Shown here piece after piece: positions 44,616 through 53,214 of a DNA stretch of 64,000 nt. The notes beneath the pieces are model-generated. The model worked only from the letters and a program-made list of their open reading frames with translations. It was not told the origin of the DNA and did no database searches. Where the stretch lies: NCBI RefSeq assembly GCF_000243235.1, contig NZ_JH594606.1, positions 724,934 to 788,933 of the forward strand, written 5' to 3'. A program made the translations under genes and the position numbers. Source of the stretch: Gillisia limnaea DSM 15749 (lineage in GTDB: Bacteria; Bacteroidota; Bacteroidia; Flavobacteriales; Flavobacteriaceae). How positions within the stretch are numbered: the first letter of the stretch is position 1; the number at the start of each line of letters is the position of its first letter.

Positions 44616-45422
44616 TCAACTTTTTTTCTGCATCAACATTGTCAAATGCATACACTGGAACATGTAGGAGTCGGAATCTCTGGATTTCTCCCAATCTTCC
44701 CGGTGCCATTTTTTTCCAATGCCAAGTTTCTTTTCGGCCGACAAAGGGAGAAAATTCACTATAAAAAACCATTTCGTTTTGGCTAACATGCCCCTTCGTT
44801 CCTTTATTTTAAATGCGTTTTCAAACTGATAATAAACCTTCTTTGAAAATGGCCATTCCCAGTCCTTATCACTTTGAAAGGGTCTGTAAATTGTTCTTAT
44901 CAGCTTTATTGGCAAACTTGTTTGCAATGGATCATTACTTATAATAGTTCCATTCGTATTTAGCTTTTCTTTTAATCTGCGGATCAACCTCTCTACATCC
45001 TTAAAATGATGAAGGACGCCATACGCATAGATAAGATCAAAATCTTTTTCTGTAAATTCCTCCGAAAGAAAGTCGACTGCATAAGCATTTGCGTGTTCTA
45101 TATTCTTTAACCTGTTTCTAAGATGTGAAATACCCTTTTCACTTAGATCAATCGCTATATATGCTTTAGAGTTAAGCGCCAAATGCATAGATAAGGAATT
45201 ACCCTCATAACAGCCCAGGTCCAATACTTTTTTATTGGATAAGTCTCCGCACCATTTAAGGTGAAGTTGATGAATCTGCTTTTCTACCCCTATATCTTTC
45301 CTTACTTTTCGAAGAATCCCGTTACGTAAGGCAAACCATGTTTTTGTAGCTAAATTCTTTTTTTTTGTTTCATAGAATTCTTTTTGCTTAAGGTTTATAT
45401 CCTCAGTTTTTCTTACACTCAT
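44616..45422 (-). CDS. Class I SAM-dependent methyltransferase
   Basis: A 268-residue protein with motif I VLDLGCYEGNSLS (about 64-76), AIDLSEKGISHLRNR (motif II) and FDLIYAYGVLHHFKDVERLI (about 130-149), typical of small-molecule methyltransferases. It would transfer methyl from SAM to a sugar or related cytosolic acceptor. It overlaps the upstream glycosyltransferase by four bases. It probably methylates the glycan or its precursor; inference from context. Confidence 0.85.
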   Translation of the reverse strand: MSVRKTEDINLKQKEFYETKKKNLATKTWFALRNGILRKVRKDIGVEKQIHQLHLKWCGDLSNKKVLDLGCYEGNSLSMHLALNSKAYIAIDLSEKGISHLRNRLKNIEHANAYAVDFLSEEFTEKDFDLIYAYGVLHHFKDVERLIRRLKEKLNTNGTIISNDPLQTSLPIKLIRTIYRPFQSDKDWEWPFSKKVYYQFENAFKIKERRGMLAKTKWFFIVNFLPLSAEKKLGIGKKWHREDWEKSRDSDSYMFQCMHLTMLMQKKS

Positions 45423-46417
45423 TTTTCCAGCTTTGGACTATTAATATACAAACTAATCCACCCAACGATTCTACCTAAACCTTCTGTTAAGGATTCCTTT
45501 TTATTTTTTGTAGTAAACACATTGCCCAAACGCACTAAAGTTAACAAAAAGGCGATGCTGTGCCATTTTAGTTGCGCTTTAATATTCGGATTTGGATATT
45601 TTACCCGCCACACATACCAACCGTTCCTCACTACCATTTTGCCGTAATTAAATTGATTTGGCCTTCCTGCCTCCTCGTGGTGATGATATAATTGGGCGGC
45701 AGTATTCACATATAATGGACCAATTTTAGAGGCCCTCAAGCAAAAATCCATATCCTCATAAAGACCGTAGCCCTCGAAATATAAGGAAAAGCTTATTTCT
45801 TTAAATAATTCTTTCCGATAGGATGAAACTCCGCCCATAAAAAATTCTACTGGATAAGTTTGCCTGGATGGGGGTAAAAAACCTGTAGACAAGCCGTTAG
45901 AAAATTCGGGCATATAACCCGGAGGTTGATCACTTAACAAACCGAGTTTCTTGCGCAACACATTTCTGATCCCCAATTTACGAATACAGCCATCCATTTC
46001 AAATTCGTCAAATTGAATCTTATTTCCCGCTGTATTATCCTTCCAGGCTACCTCATCAATAATAGCACCTCCTACTCCAAGGGCATTAGGGTTTTGGGAA
46101 TAAGTACTGATCAAATTTTTGAAATACTCCGGTGTTAATACAATATCATCATCCAGAAAACAAACCACCTCAATATTTCCACTAGTATTTTCGATCCCAA
46201 AATTACGTTGTCGGGTTAGCCCGCGATCCTTGTTTCCTACCTTAAAATATTTTAGCACCGGATATTGTTTTTCCACCAGATTCCTGGTTTCATCATCCGG
46301 GGAGGCGTCTACCACAAGGACCTCATCTGGCAGCCGGGTTTGAGAAAAAACCGATTTCAGCAAGATGCCAATCGCTCCGGGCCTTTTATAAGTGCAAATG
46401 ATAAGGTTAAACTTCAT
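45419..46417 (-). CDS. Glycosyltransferase family 2 protein
   Basis: I place the start at MKFNLIICTYKRPGAIGILL (46417), which leaves an 11-base overlap with the upstream gene; an earlier ATG at 46453 adds 12 basic residues. GT-A features are CTYKRPG, VDASPDDETR, RQRNFGIENTSG and CFLDDDIVLTPEYF with the DxD-type motif. FMGGVSSYRKELFKEI and EDMDFCLRAS follow in the acceptor half. A hydrophobic helix lies near the C-terminus. It adds one sugar of the repeat unit; donor unknown. Confidence 0.85.
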   Translation of the reverse strand: MKFNLIICTYKRPGAIGILLKSVFSQTRLPDEVLVVDASPDDETRNLVEKQYPVLKYFKVGNKDRGLTRQRNFGIENTSGNIEVVCFLDDDIVLTPEYFKNLISTYSQNPNALGVGGAIIDEVAWKDNTAGNKIQFDEFEMDGCIRKLGIRNVLRKKLGLLSDQPPGYMPEFSNGLSTGFLPPSRQTYPVEFFMGGVSSYRKELFKEISFSLYFEGYGLYEDMDFCLRASKIGPLYVNTAAQLYHHHEEAGRPNQFNYGKMVVRNGWYVWRVKYPNPNIKAQLKWHSIAFLLTLVRLGNVFTTKNKKESLTEGLGRIVGWISLYINSPKLEK

Positions 46418-47981
46418 CCGGTATTTTCGTTTCCTGAAATCTTTTGGTTGCAACTCTTAATTTTTCTGCCCACTCCTCACTTTTTCTCCAGCGCAATCTC
46501 ATTGATTTAACATAGGCAAAGGGATTTTTCACCGATTGTTTAGTATAGTATTTCAAAAACAAAGAAGTTTTAAAACCCTTGATTTGTTGTGGCGTATAAT
46601 ATTTAAGGGCGAAAGCCATCAAAGTTGGAGAGGGTTTGGGCAAGGGCTCTACCTGTTCCCATTCCAAAACGGGCTTTTCCCGAAATCCTCCCATCGGGGC
46701 TTTTAAGTGCAGAATTTCAATTTCCGGATGGTAAATGATATCACAACCTACATTTCGTAACTGCATCCCAAAATCGGCATCCTCTCCATAGCCGTGTTCA
46801 TAAATTGAGGAAAAAGCGCATTGTTTCGCAAAAATACTTTTAACTATACTTGTTCCCGAACCAAAACTGCCCCATTGTTTTATTTTTTTGAAAATTGTTT
46901 TTTCCCCTTTTTGTTTACAGTTCATATTAATTGAAGATACTCCAAGTAGGTTTATTTCCTCAACACCTTTCTCCAAAAGGTCAGGTTCAAAACGAATATC
47001 ATCATCGGCAAAAAAAACCCAATCAGAATCTACTTCTTCCAGAGCTATATTTCGGGCATTACAGGCTCCGGTTTGGTGGATAAAATGATGTGTGATTTCA
47101 AAAGGCCAGGTTTTAGATCCCAGTTCCGGCAATTCTGAAATTGAATTCACATCCAGATTTTGTTCTACCACTATTACCTTTTTTGGGAGCAGGCTTTGAA
47201 GGCTCAGGTCTTTAATTACCTGCATCAGATATTTTGGCCGACCCATGGTTGGGATGATCACATCTATGGAATTTGAAGTTTCAGGGATCTTATTTGACTG
47301 AATTTTAATTCCCGCCAGATCTACCTTTTGCAAAAAGCGTTTTTTCTTCATTAATGCCTGCAAAAAAGCCTTTAGAGAAAATTTGTTCTCATATTTCCAA
47401 TAACACCACAACAAAACCGATATCCAGATTGTGTTGTAATAGCTATATACAAAGGAAAATAACTGACTTGAAGTCGCTGTGGATTCAGGCTTTTTATCTG
47501 AAAACTTGCTTACCAATCCGGGAGCAGAATAACAGAACAGTCCGTTTTGTTGCCCGATCTTTCCGATGGAATTTAACAAATAGTCAAAGTTGTTTATTCC
47601 TTCAAAAATGGATTTGAATTTTAGAAGTGTTTCCCCTTTTATTCCCCCCACATCGCTGCTCATTTGCCAGGTTGGGTACAAAACTTTTCTGTTTACATGG
47701 ACGAATGGCAACTGGTCTATATAGCCAATACTGCCCGAAAGGAATGTGTTTTCAACCGCATAGGAAGCCATAATAAGATCCTGGTGAAATACCTGTGGCC
47801 ATTGAGTTAAATTCAGATCGGCACTATATTTTTCCTCACACCAGGCGATGATCTCCTCGGGGAATTTTTCTGCCAGTTCCCAAAAAGCTTTTGTGCAAAC
47901 AGTATTTGAAATTTCTAATTCATTTAACCCCATCAATACCTTGACTACTTGTTGGGCATTCTGATGGATACAGATTATCAT
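46407..47981 (-). CDS. Two-part protein: unknown N-terminal domain plus family 2 glycosyltransferase
   Basis: 524 residues. The first about 235 have no recognised fold; they contain FWELAEKFPEEIIAWCEEKY and a hydrophobic segment near 180-197 (VYSYYNTIWISVLLWCYW). The second part is a GT-A family 2 enzyme starting IDVIIPTMGRPKYLMQVIKD, with VIVVEQN, GACNARNIALEEVDSDWVFF and ADDDIRFEP (DxD), then GYGEDADFGMQLR. The first part is the odd feature, possibly a second catalytic or membrane-targeting domain. Its end overlaps the next gene by 11 bases. Confidence 0.8.
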   Translation of the reverse strand: MIICIHQNAQQVVKVLMGLNELEISNTVCTKAFWELAEKFPEEIIAWCEEKYSADLNLTQWPQVFHQDLIMASYAVENTFLSGSIGYIDQLPFVHVNRKVLYPTWQMSSDVGGIKGETLLKFKSIFEGINNFDYLLNSIGKIGQQNGLFCYSAPGLVSKFSDKKPESTATSSQLFSFVYSYYNTIWISVLLWCYWKYENKFSLKAFLQALMKKKRFLQKVDLAGIKIQSNKIPETSNSIDVIIPTMGRPKYLMQVIKDLSLQSLLPKKVIVVEQNLDVNSISELPELGSKTWPFEITHHFIHQTGACNARNIALEEVDSDWVFFADDDIRFEPDLLEKGVEEINLLGVSSINMNCKQKGEKTIFKKIKQWGSFGSGTSIVKSIFAKQCAFSSIYEHGYGEDADFGMQLRNVGCDIIYHPEIEILHLKAPMGGFREKPVLEWEQVEPLPKPSPTLMAFALKYYTPQQIKGFKTSLFLKYYTKQSVKNPFAYVKSMRLRWRKSEEWAEKLRVATKRFQETKIPDEV

Positions 47982-48220
47982 TTAATAGATTTGGCTTTAA
48001 ACAAATGTAATTAATTCATCAATACTGAACACTCTTACAAACAAGTCATTTCGATATGGGCCTGTCATTGTGATCCCGATTTTTGAATCGGGAGAAGCAA
48101 TCTGGCGAATGAGAAATCTCATGAAGCAAAGCTGATATTTTTCGTCGTTCTGTCGAAATGACTGACAATTCCCACGTCATTACAGGCGTAGCGAAGCAAA
48201 CTCACAGTTGCTGAAAAAGC
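47982..48220. repeat. Spacer with GTCATTTCGA...TCGAAATGAC inverted repeat
   Basis: AAGTCATTTCGA (about 48045) and TCGAAATGACT (about 48155) face each other and enclose CCCGATTTttgAATCGGG and GAGAAATCTC hairpins. The same phrases occur after lnt at about 34008-34055. This looks like a small non-autonomous, MITE-like flavobacterial repeat. No gene was seen. Confidence 0.55.
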
Positions 48221-49246
48221 TCAGGAGCTTCTTTTCTCATTAACACAATTGAAAATTTGAATAATTTTAGCCCCGGGATGTAAATAGTTTAGATAATAGT
48301 TCTCATTATTTTTTTGAATTCTAGCCCTCAGTTTATCATCTTTAAATAAAAGCTCTGTCATTTCAAGACATTCCTCAACAGATTCATACTTTAAATAATT
48401 TTCACCTTCCTCAAAATCTCCTGGCAATTCAAATTCATCAATTGAAGAGGTAATTATTGCAAGTCCATGAGCAACATATTCTCCCATTTTCCAGCTTATG
48501 CTATTTTCCAGTCCTTGATTCACAATACCAATACTGGATGCCTTTAATTCTTTCAAATAGGTGCTTTTATGATATTCTTTTTTTGAGAGAAGTAAATCGG
48601 GACATTGAGACTCAGAAAAGGAATCCTTCTGAATACCACCTTTAAAATGCCGGTTGTAATCCCTTTTCAATAGCCTGTTAATAGAAATCCTTTCCTCATT
48701 GAGAATGATCCTTTCCTTCTTTTTCCAATCGGTTTCATTGTTATCCGGATTCCATAATCTGGCCCTAAAAAGAATTTGTCTCCCCATAGAAGGTTTTGAT
48801 TCCATTTTCGAAAGACAATTATTTTTAACGCAGTCCTTAATATTTAAAATCAATGACATACTTTTTGAAAAACGCAGGGAATATTTTAAAAGTTTCCGGT
48901 CTTTGAGAAACAGGTACTTCAAAAAATTATTATTATAATAAACCTGATAATTTAAACCATAGGGAACAAGCTTTTCATACTGTTCAAAGTCGGTTTTATT
49001 CAGCATCCTTTTAATATAAAAGTCACTTTCCTCATAAATTTTCCAATCGATTTCTGAATTATCGGACATGTCGAAAAACAAGTTTAAACCATTGTAATCT
49101 ATCCTAAAAATGTGAACAGGGTACTGATTTAAATTTAGTTGATAACTTAAATCAACTTCCTTCTTTCCTTTAAGATATTGCAGTCCTGATATCAATTGAC
49201 TGAAATGCAGTAGAGTAGAATTAAAAAATACTGTAACTCTATCCAT
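48221..49246 (-). CDS. Glycosyltransferase-like protein, family uncertain
   Basis: A 341-residue protein. The C-terminal third resembles GT-B glycosyltransferases: SSIGIVNQGLENSISWKMGE, YVAHGLAIITSSIDEFELPG and YLKYESVEECLEMTELL, as in family-1-type and DUF3880-like proteins. The N-terminal two thirds are Lys/Asn-rich and poorly conserved. The AT content is higher than in the genes to its left, suggesting recent acquisition, as for the FkbM gene that follows 20 bases upstream. Donor and acceptor unknown. Confidence 0.65.
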   Translation of the reverse strand: MDRVTVFFNSTLLHFSQLISGLQYLKGKKEVDLSYQLNLNQYPVHIFRIDYNGLNLFFDMSDNSEIDWKIYEESDFYIKRMLNKTDFEQYEKLVPYGLNYQVYYNNNFLKYLFLKDRKLLKYSLRFSKSMSLILNIKDCVKNNCLSKMESKPSMGRQILFRARLWNPDNNETDWKKKERIILNEERISINRLLKRDYNRHFKGGIQKDSFSESQCPDLLLSKKEYHKSTYLKELKASSIGIVNQGLENSISWKMGEYVAHGLAIITSSIDEFELPGDFEEGENYLKYESVEECLEMTELLFKDDKLRARIQKNNENYYLNYLHPGAKIIQIFNCVNEKRSS

Positions 49247-49266
49247 TTTTATTTTTTAATAGATTA

Positions 49267-50019
49267 TCACTCAATGTGAAATATAAGATTTTCATTTTTT
49301 TTAATCATTGAATAATTATAATTGGATATAGCTTTAAAAAATGAACTGGAAGCACCTTTTCGAAGGCCGTCATGCAATTCTATCAATAAAACTTTTGTTT
49401 TTGGTAGCCAATTTTTAAAATTAGATTCAAACAATTCCTTTTCAGAACCCTCAATATCGATCTTTAAAATATCAATTTTATTAAAGTTATATTTATCCAT
49501 AAGATAAGGAATAGAAATTCCAGGAATAGTATTTTTATTGGAATAGCTGACCTCATTTACTTTAAACCCCCAATTTCCTAATGGATCATTATCAATTGTT
49601 AAATTGGTTTGTTTATTCCAAATACCTCCTTTAATGCAAATAATATTATTTGAACTTTCAGTATTTCTTAACATCAAATTAAAATTGGATGTTTCAGGCT
49701 CAATTGCATAAATAACTGCATTTGGAAATCTGATTTTATAAAAAATACAAGATAATCCAATATTTGCTCCACAATCTATTATTACTTTAGGTTCTATTCT
49801 ATAATTTACGGCATAGCTTTTTTTTAAGAAAATTTGATAGAACACGGTAATATCAGATGTGTTGTTCCTTAAAAAGAGAGGGTGTGAATATCCCTTGACT
49901 CTTATTTTAATCACTTTATTCTGATAAAATATTCTTTTAAATAATAATATTACACCATCAATGCCTAATATTTTGAAATGGGTATTTAATATTAAAATTA
50001 GTCTAAATGGATTTTGCAT
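49267..50019 (-). CDS. FkbM-family methyltransferase
   Basis: A 250-residue SAM methyltransferase with VIIDCGANIGLSCIFYKIRF (79-98), AIEPETSNFNLMLRN and the family-defining IDILKIDIEGSEKELFESNF (about 193-212). FkbM enzymes O-methylate sugars or polyketides. Here the likely target is a glycan residue. It lies 56 bases after neuB and 20 before the next gene, in one operon. Confidence 0.88.
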   Translation of the reverse strand: MQNPFRLILILNTHFKILGIDGVILLFKRIFYQNKVIKIRVKGYSHPLFLRNNTSDITVFYQIFLKKSYAVNYRIEPKVIIDCGANIGLSCIFYKIRFPNAVIYAIEPETSNFNLMLRNTESSNNIICIKGGIWNKQTNLTIDNDPLGNWGFKVNEVSYSNKNTIPGISIPYLMDKYNFNKIDILKIDIEGSEKELFESNFKNWLPKTKVLLIELHDGLRKGASSSFFKAISNYNYSMIKKNENLIFHIE

Positions 50020-50075
50020 TCTTATTATAATTATGGTTTAATAGGTTGGTCCAGGAATCTTAATTGGAGTTCTTT

Positions 50076-51071
50076 TTATTCTAAATCTTCTTGTTTTAAA
50101 AAGCTCCACTGCTTCAAATCCCTGTCCAACCTCCTGCCAATTACCTCCTCAAACATCGAAGCCGCCATCCCAAAACCTTTTGGTTTCTTAGCCTCAAGAT
50201 CCTCAAATTTAATTATATGTCCTGCTGGCAGGTCTTTATTCACCGCCAGTGACTTTTCAAAAATATTCTTTAACTCCTGAAAAGTGGAATTATCGCTCTT
50301 ATCTACCGGATGTTGCAAAGCAGTTTCCAGGTTCCTCACGGCTTTCACCAAATGAGTTATCTCCTCCATTTCCAGGGAAGAGCTTGCATCCGGACCTAAA
50401 CTCTTCCGGCTAAAAACAGCGTGAAATTCCAGGATCTCTGCTCCCAAAGCAGCAGCACCAATACAAGTTTCTATTTTTGCAGAATGGTCTGAATATCCTA
50501 CCGGAACTCCATATAGTTCCTTTAATTCCCCAATCACATTCAATCCGTAATTCTCCGGCTGCGTGGGATAAGCAGTAGTGCATTGCAGAATTGAAATTTC
50601 TACCTTTCTTTTCTTTAAAAAGGCCACAGTGTGGCCCAGTTCCCCAAACGAACTCATTCCTGAAGACAGGATCACCGGTTTTTCTGTTCTTGCAATTTTT
50701 TCCAGCAACAAAAAATTATTCACCTCTCCAGAGCCAATTTTATAGCGCTTCACTCCCACCTCTTCCAAAAGATCTACCGCCGCATTGCTGAATGGCGAAG
50801 CCAAAAATTCCACTTCCGCTTCGTCGCAGTGCTTTTTTAAGTCTTTCCATTGTTGCATAGTAAATTCCATCCGCTTCCAGTAATCGAAACGCGTTTTGTC
50901 CTGTCCGGCCATTTTCACCCTGAACGGCTCATGAATGCTGCTTTCCGCCTCTGCTATATGAACCTGGAATTTCACCGCATCTACACCGGTTTTTGACAAG
51001 GCTTCAATGTAAGACAAAGCTTTTTTAAAACTCCCCTCATGGGCCTGCCCGACTTCAGCTATTATAAACAT
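50076..51071 (-). CDS. neuB: N-acetylneuraminate synthase family protein
   Basis: A 331-residue enzyme. The TIM barrel holds IIAEVGQAHEGSFKKAL (3-19), AVKFQVH (32-38), KIGSGEVNNF (about 111-120) and YSDHS. A C-terminal SAF antifreeze-like domain starts around 270 (RSLAVNKDLPAGHII-type sequence) with KKPKGFGMAA. It condenses phosphoenolpyruvate with ManNAc or a related 6-deoxy sugar to a nonulosonic acid, between the NeuC and NeuA steps encoded 22 kb away. Neu, Leg or Pse specificity cannot be decided. Its first ten codons are repeated twice in the upstream spacer. Confidence 0.88.
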   Translation of the reverse strand: MFIIAEVGQAHEGSFKKALSYIEALSKTGVDAVKFQVHIAEAESSIHEPFRVKMAGQDKTRFDYWKRMEFTMQQWKDLKKHCDEAEVEFLASPFSNAAVDLLEEVGVKRYKIGSGEVNNFLLLEKIARTEKPVILSSGMSSFGELGHTVAFLKKRKVEISILQCTTAYPTQPENYGLNVIGELKELYGVPVGYSDHSAKIETCIGAAALGAEILEFHAVFSRKSLGPDASSSLEMEEITHLVKAVRNLETALQHPVDKSDNSTFQELKNIFEKSLAVNKDLPAGHIIKFEDLEAKKPKGFGMAASMFEEVIGRRLDRDLKQWSFLKQEDLE

Positions 51072-51115
51072 ACTTTATAAATTTTAATCCGCCTTTAAAA
51101 CGAAAGCATTAGGCG

Positions 51116-51145
51116 GGCTTGCCCGACTTCAGCTATTATATACAT
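51116..51145 (-). repeat. Duplicate of the neuB start region (copy 2)
   Basis: Read on the minus strand from ATG at 51145 it gives MYIIAEVGQA before diverging to RLMLSF and a stop. Only one amino acid differs from the first ten of neuB. It lies 74 bases upstream of the true start and is preceded by the same AT-rich ATATATTATAAATTAA leader. Confidence 0.8.
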
Positions 51146-51197
51146 ATATTATAAATTAATTTAAATTTTAACTCACCGTTCTTAGAATGATTTAGGC

Positions 51198-51228
51198 GGG
51201 CCTGAGCTATTTCAGCAATTATAAACAT
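51198..51228 (-). repeat. Duplicate of the neuB start region (copy 3)
   Basis: From ATG at 51228 on the minus strand it reads MFIIAEIAQA and then continues open for about 17 more codons before a stop. It is the more diverged of the two extra copies. Both copies are followed by CCCGCCTAA, which also matches sequence near the real gene (AGGCGGG at 51111-51117). Confidence 0.75.
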
Positions 51229-51334
51229 ATATCCTATTTTTACTTTTTACTCCCCCTTCGGGGGCTGGGGGGCTTTGTCATAGCGAGGCGAAGCCGTGGC
51301 AACTACTTCATCACACCATCACTTCATCACAATG
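51229..51334. repeat. Spacer with CCCCCTTCGGGGG palindrome and ACTTCATCAC repeats
   Basis: CTCCCCCTTCGGGGGCTGGG (about 51250-51270) matches the palindromes at about 31408 and 31953. CACTTCATCAC-type repeats follow (about 51300-51335) and reappear at 52055-52130 at the other end of the neighbouring methyltransferase gene. Confidence 0.6.
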
Positions 51335-51994
51335 TCACTTAGTTACATCTCCTCCCATATATCTCCCCGGATATTGATATTTTATTTTAGTAAAATACTT
51401 TTCCTTAAACCACCAAAACAATTGTTTCATTGTAGGATTAACAAAAATGATCTTTATACCTCCCTGCCAATTTTCAGCAGGAAAAGGGCTATATTCCTTG
51501 TTCTTCTTCAAACTGATTGAGTGCGTATATTTATGATCGGGGAAAAGTTGCTGAAGCGAATTCTGCTGTTGCATTCGATCTCCCTCTATGACCAGTATCC
51601 CATTTTTGGAAATCAAAGCCTTTACTGCCTGAAGGTTTTGATCTTTCCCGTCTATAATAATAAGGTCAAATTCCTTATTGGCAGGTATTTCGATTAAATC
51701 TGAATATATTCTCAACCGGCTATAATCTTCCTTTAAATTTCCAGCCAAGGCATTTAAACAAAAATCATTTTCTTCTGTACCGACATAATCAAGATCAGGT
51801 TTATTCCTGTTCAATGCCAATAGTATTCCGGATATACTTCCTATTCCCAATCCTACCTCCAGAATTCCTTTTACCTGGAATTTTTTCACCAACCCGTTAA
51901 TTTTATCAAACGCATATTCACTCGCAATATGCTGACTCCCTTCTGCCTCACAAAAAAATCGATACAAATTAGATAGTTGTTCGTTTTTTTTCAT
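51335..51994 (-). CDS. SAM-dependent methyltransferase
   Basis: A 219-residue Rossmann-fold protein with GILEVGLGIGSISGILLALN (about 39-58) as motif I, YVGTEENDFCLNAL and FDLIIIDGKDQNLQAVKALI (about 109-128). It resembles small O-methyltransferases in length and motif order. It stands between two spacers made of ACTTCATC-type repeats, which looks like a cassette added to the cluster. Substrate unknown; a sugar is likely from context. Confidence 0.75.
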   Translation of the reverse strand: MKKNEQLSNLYRFFCEAEGSQHIASEYAFDKINGLVKKFQVKGILEVGLGIGSISGILLALNRNKPDLDYVGTEENDFCLNALAGNLKEDYSRLRIYSDLIEIPANKEFDLIIIDGKDQNLQAVKALISKNGILVIEGDRMQQQNSLQQLFPDHKYTHSISLKKNKEYSPFPAENWQGGIKIIFVNPTMKQLFWWFKEKYFTKIKYQYPGRYMGGDVTK

Positions 51995-52121
51995 TTAAAC
52001 ATTTCTTTATGTTTCTGTTTCCCTTTCGTCATTGAGAGGTGTAGCTGTAGCAACCAATTACTTCATCACAGCATCACAGCGTGACTTCTTCACTTCATCA
52101 CTTCATCACAGCGTCACTTCT
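51995..52121. repeat. ACTTCATCAC tandem-like repeats
   Basis: CTTCATCACAGCATCACAGC, then CACTTCATCACTTCATCAC and similar phrases form imperfect short tandem repeats. Related sequence flanks the other side of the methyltransferase gene. No coding potential. Confidence 0.65.
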
Positions 52122-53204
52122 TCACTCCATCCTAATACAAAAGATGATCGACTTTAAATTCTCCGAGATTTCAAAGGAATAATTAGCATCCCTGTAATTA
52201 AAGACAATTTCTTTAAGCATCCTATCATTAACTTCCTTTAACGAACAATATGGCTGCGTCTGTTTTCCAAGTAATTTTTTAAGCTTATGTTTTAAAGTAT
52301 GAAAATATGGATCTTCAACAAATTCGACCTTGATTATTTCTCCAGTATATGAAGGCAATTCTTCCCCTAAAAAATGTTCTACATGAGATAGAATATTATT
52401 GACCTTAACTATTTTTGTTGGTTTTTGCAAAAGATCACTTTCCTCCTTACTTATTACCTTTCCCATGGTGTCCTGCCGACTTGGTTTTATTACTCCTTTT
52501 TCCCTGTTGCGCAAAAAATGTCGCTGATTGATGCGTTGCACATTTGTTAATCGCGGCAGTACCGTGAGTTGGTTGTCTTTTTTAACCGGATACCGGGGAT
52601 GCCAAAGATGCTTTATCAAAAGCGGTTTATGGTATTTTAAGGCATAGCCGGCTTGTTGCAATCGCGCATTCAAATCGGCATCTTCAGATCCGTAAAAATG
52701 AAAAAAGGTATCCAGACCCTCTACTTTTTGCAAAGCTTCTAATGGAAACAAACCTATACCGAAGGTATCGCCGGTATGCGTAGGTTTGCGTTGTTCAAAA
52801 GAGAACTGCCCTGCTTCTTTTGTGTTAATTTCCTTTGGTAAATAGCCTATTGTGAACAAATAAAACCCGACCGGTGTGGCGAGTTGCTGCATAACAGCTG
52901 TAAGACTAGGGTGAAAAACCACATCTACATCGGTAAAAAATACATAAGCCGTGGTAACCTTGAGAATACCATAATTCAATGCCTTGCTCTTATTCCATAA
53001 CAAACCGGGATTACCAACATAGTAATAGGTTGCAAAACCAAACCCGGAAACCATTATTTTTACTTCCTGAGCATAGCTCTCCTCGCTGCCATAATCCACG
53101 AATACCACCTCAAAATTTTGTTGTGTTTGCTCTTGCAAGCTGACTAGCGAAGCCTTTACTCGGGCAACATTCCGATTGCGATATGGATAAATAATAGACA
53201 GCAT
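52122..53204 (-). CDS. Glycosyltransferase family 2 protein (galactosyltransferase-like C-terminus)
   Basis: A 360-residue GT-A enzyme: MLSIIYPYRNRNVARVKASL, VVFVDYGSE, NKSKALNYGILKVTTAYVFF and TDVDVVFHP (DxD). DTFGIGLFPLEALQKVEGLD and GSEDADLNARLQQAGY follow, as in the C-terminal domain of chondroitin-polymerase and galactosyltransferase-type enzymes. The last about 120 residues are unassigned. It starts 11 bases after the GT10 gene and belongs to the same operon. Donor unknown. Confidence 0.85.
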   Translation of the reverse strand: MLSIIYPYRNRNVARVKASLVSLQEQTQQNFEVVFVDYGSEESYAQEVKIMVSGFGFATYYYVGNPGLLWNKSKALNYGILKVTTAYVFFTDVDVVFHPSLTAVMQQLATPVGFYLFTIGYLPKEINTKEAGQFSFEQRKPTHTGDTFGIGLFPLEALQKVEGLDTFFHFYGSEDADLNARLQQAGYALKYHKPLLIKHLWHPRYPVKKDNQLTVLPRLTNVQRINQRHFLRNREKGVIKPSRQDTMGKVISKEESDLLQKPTKIVKVNNILSHVEHFLGEELPSYTGEIIKVEFVEDPYFHTLKHKLKKLLGKQTQPYCSLKEVNDRMLKEIVFNYRDANYSFEISENLKSIIFCIRME

Positions 53205-53214
53205 TTTTACTTCT

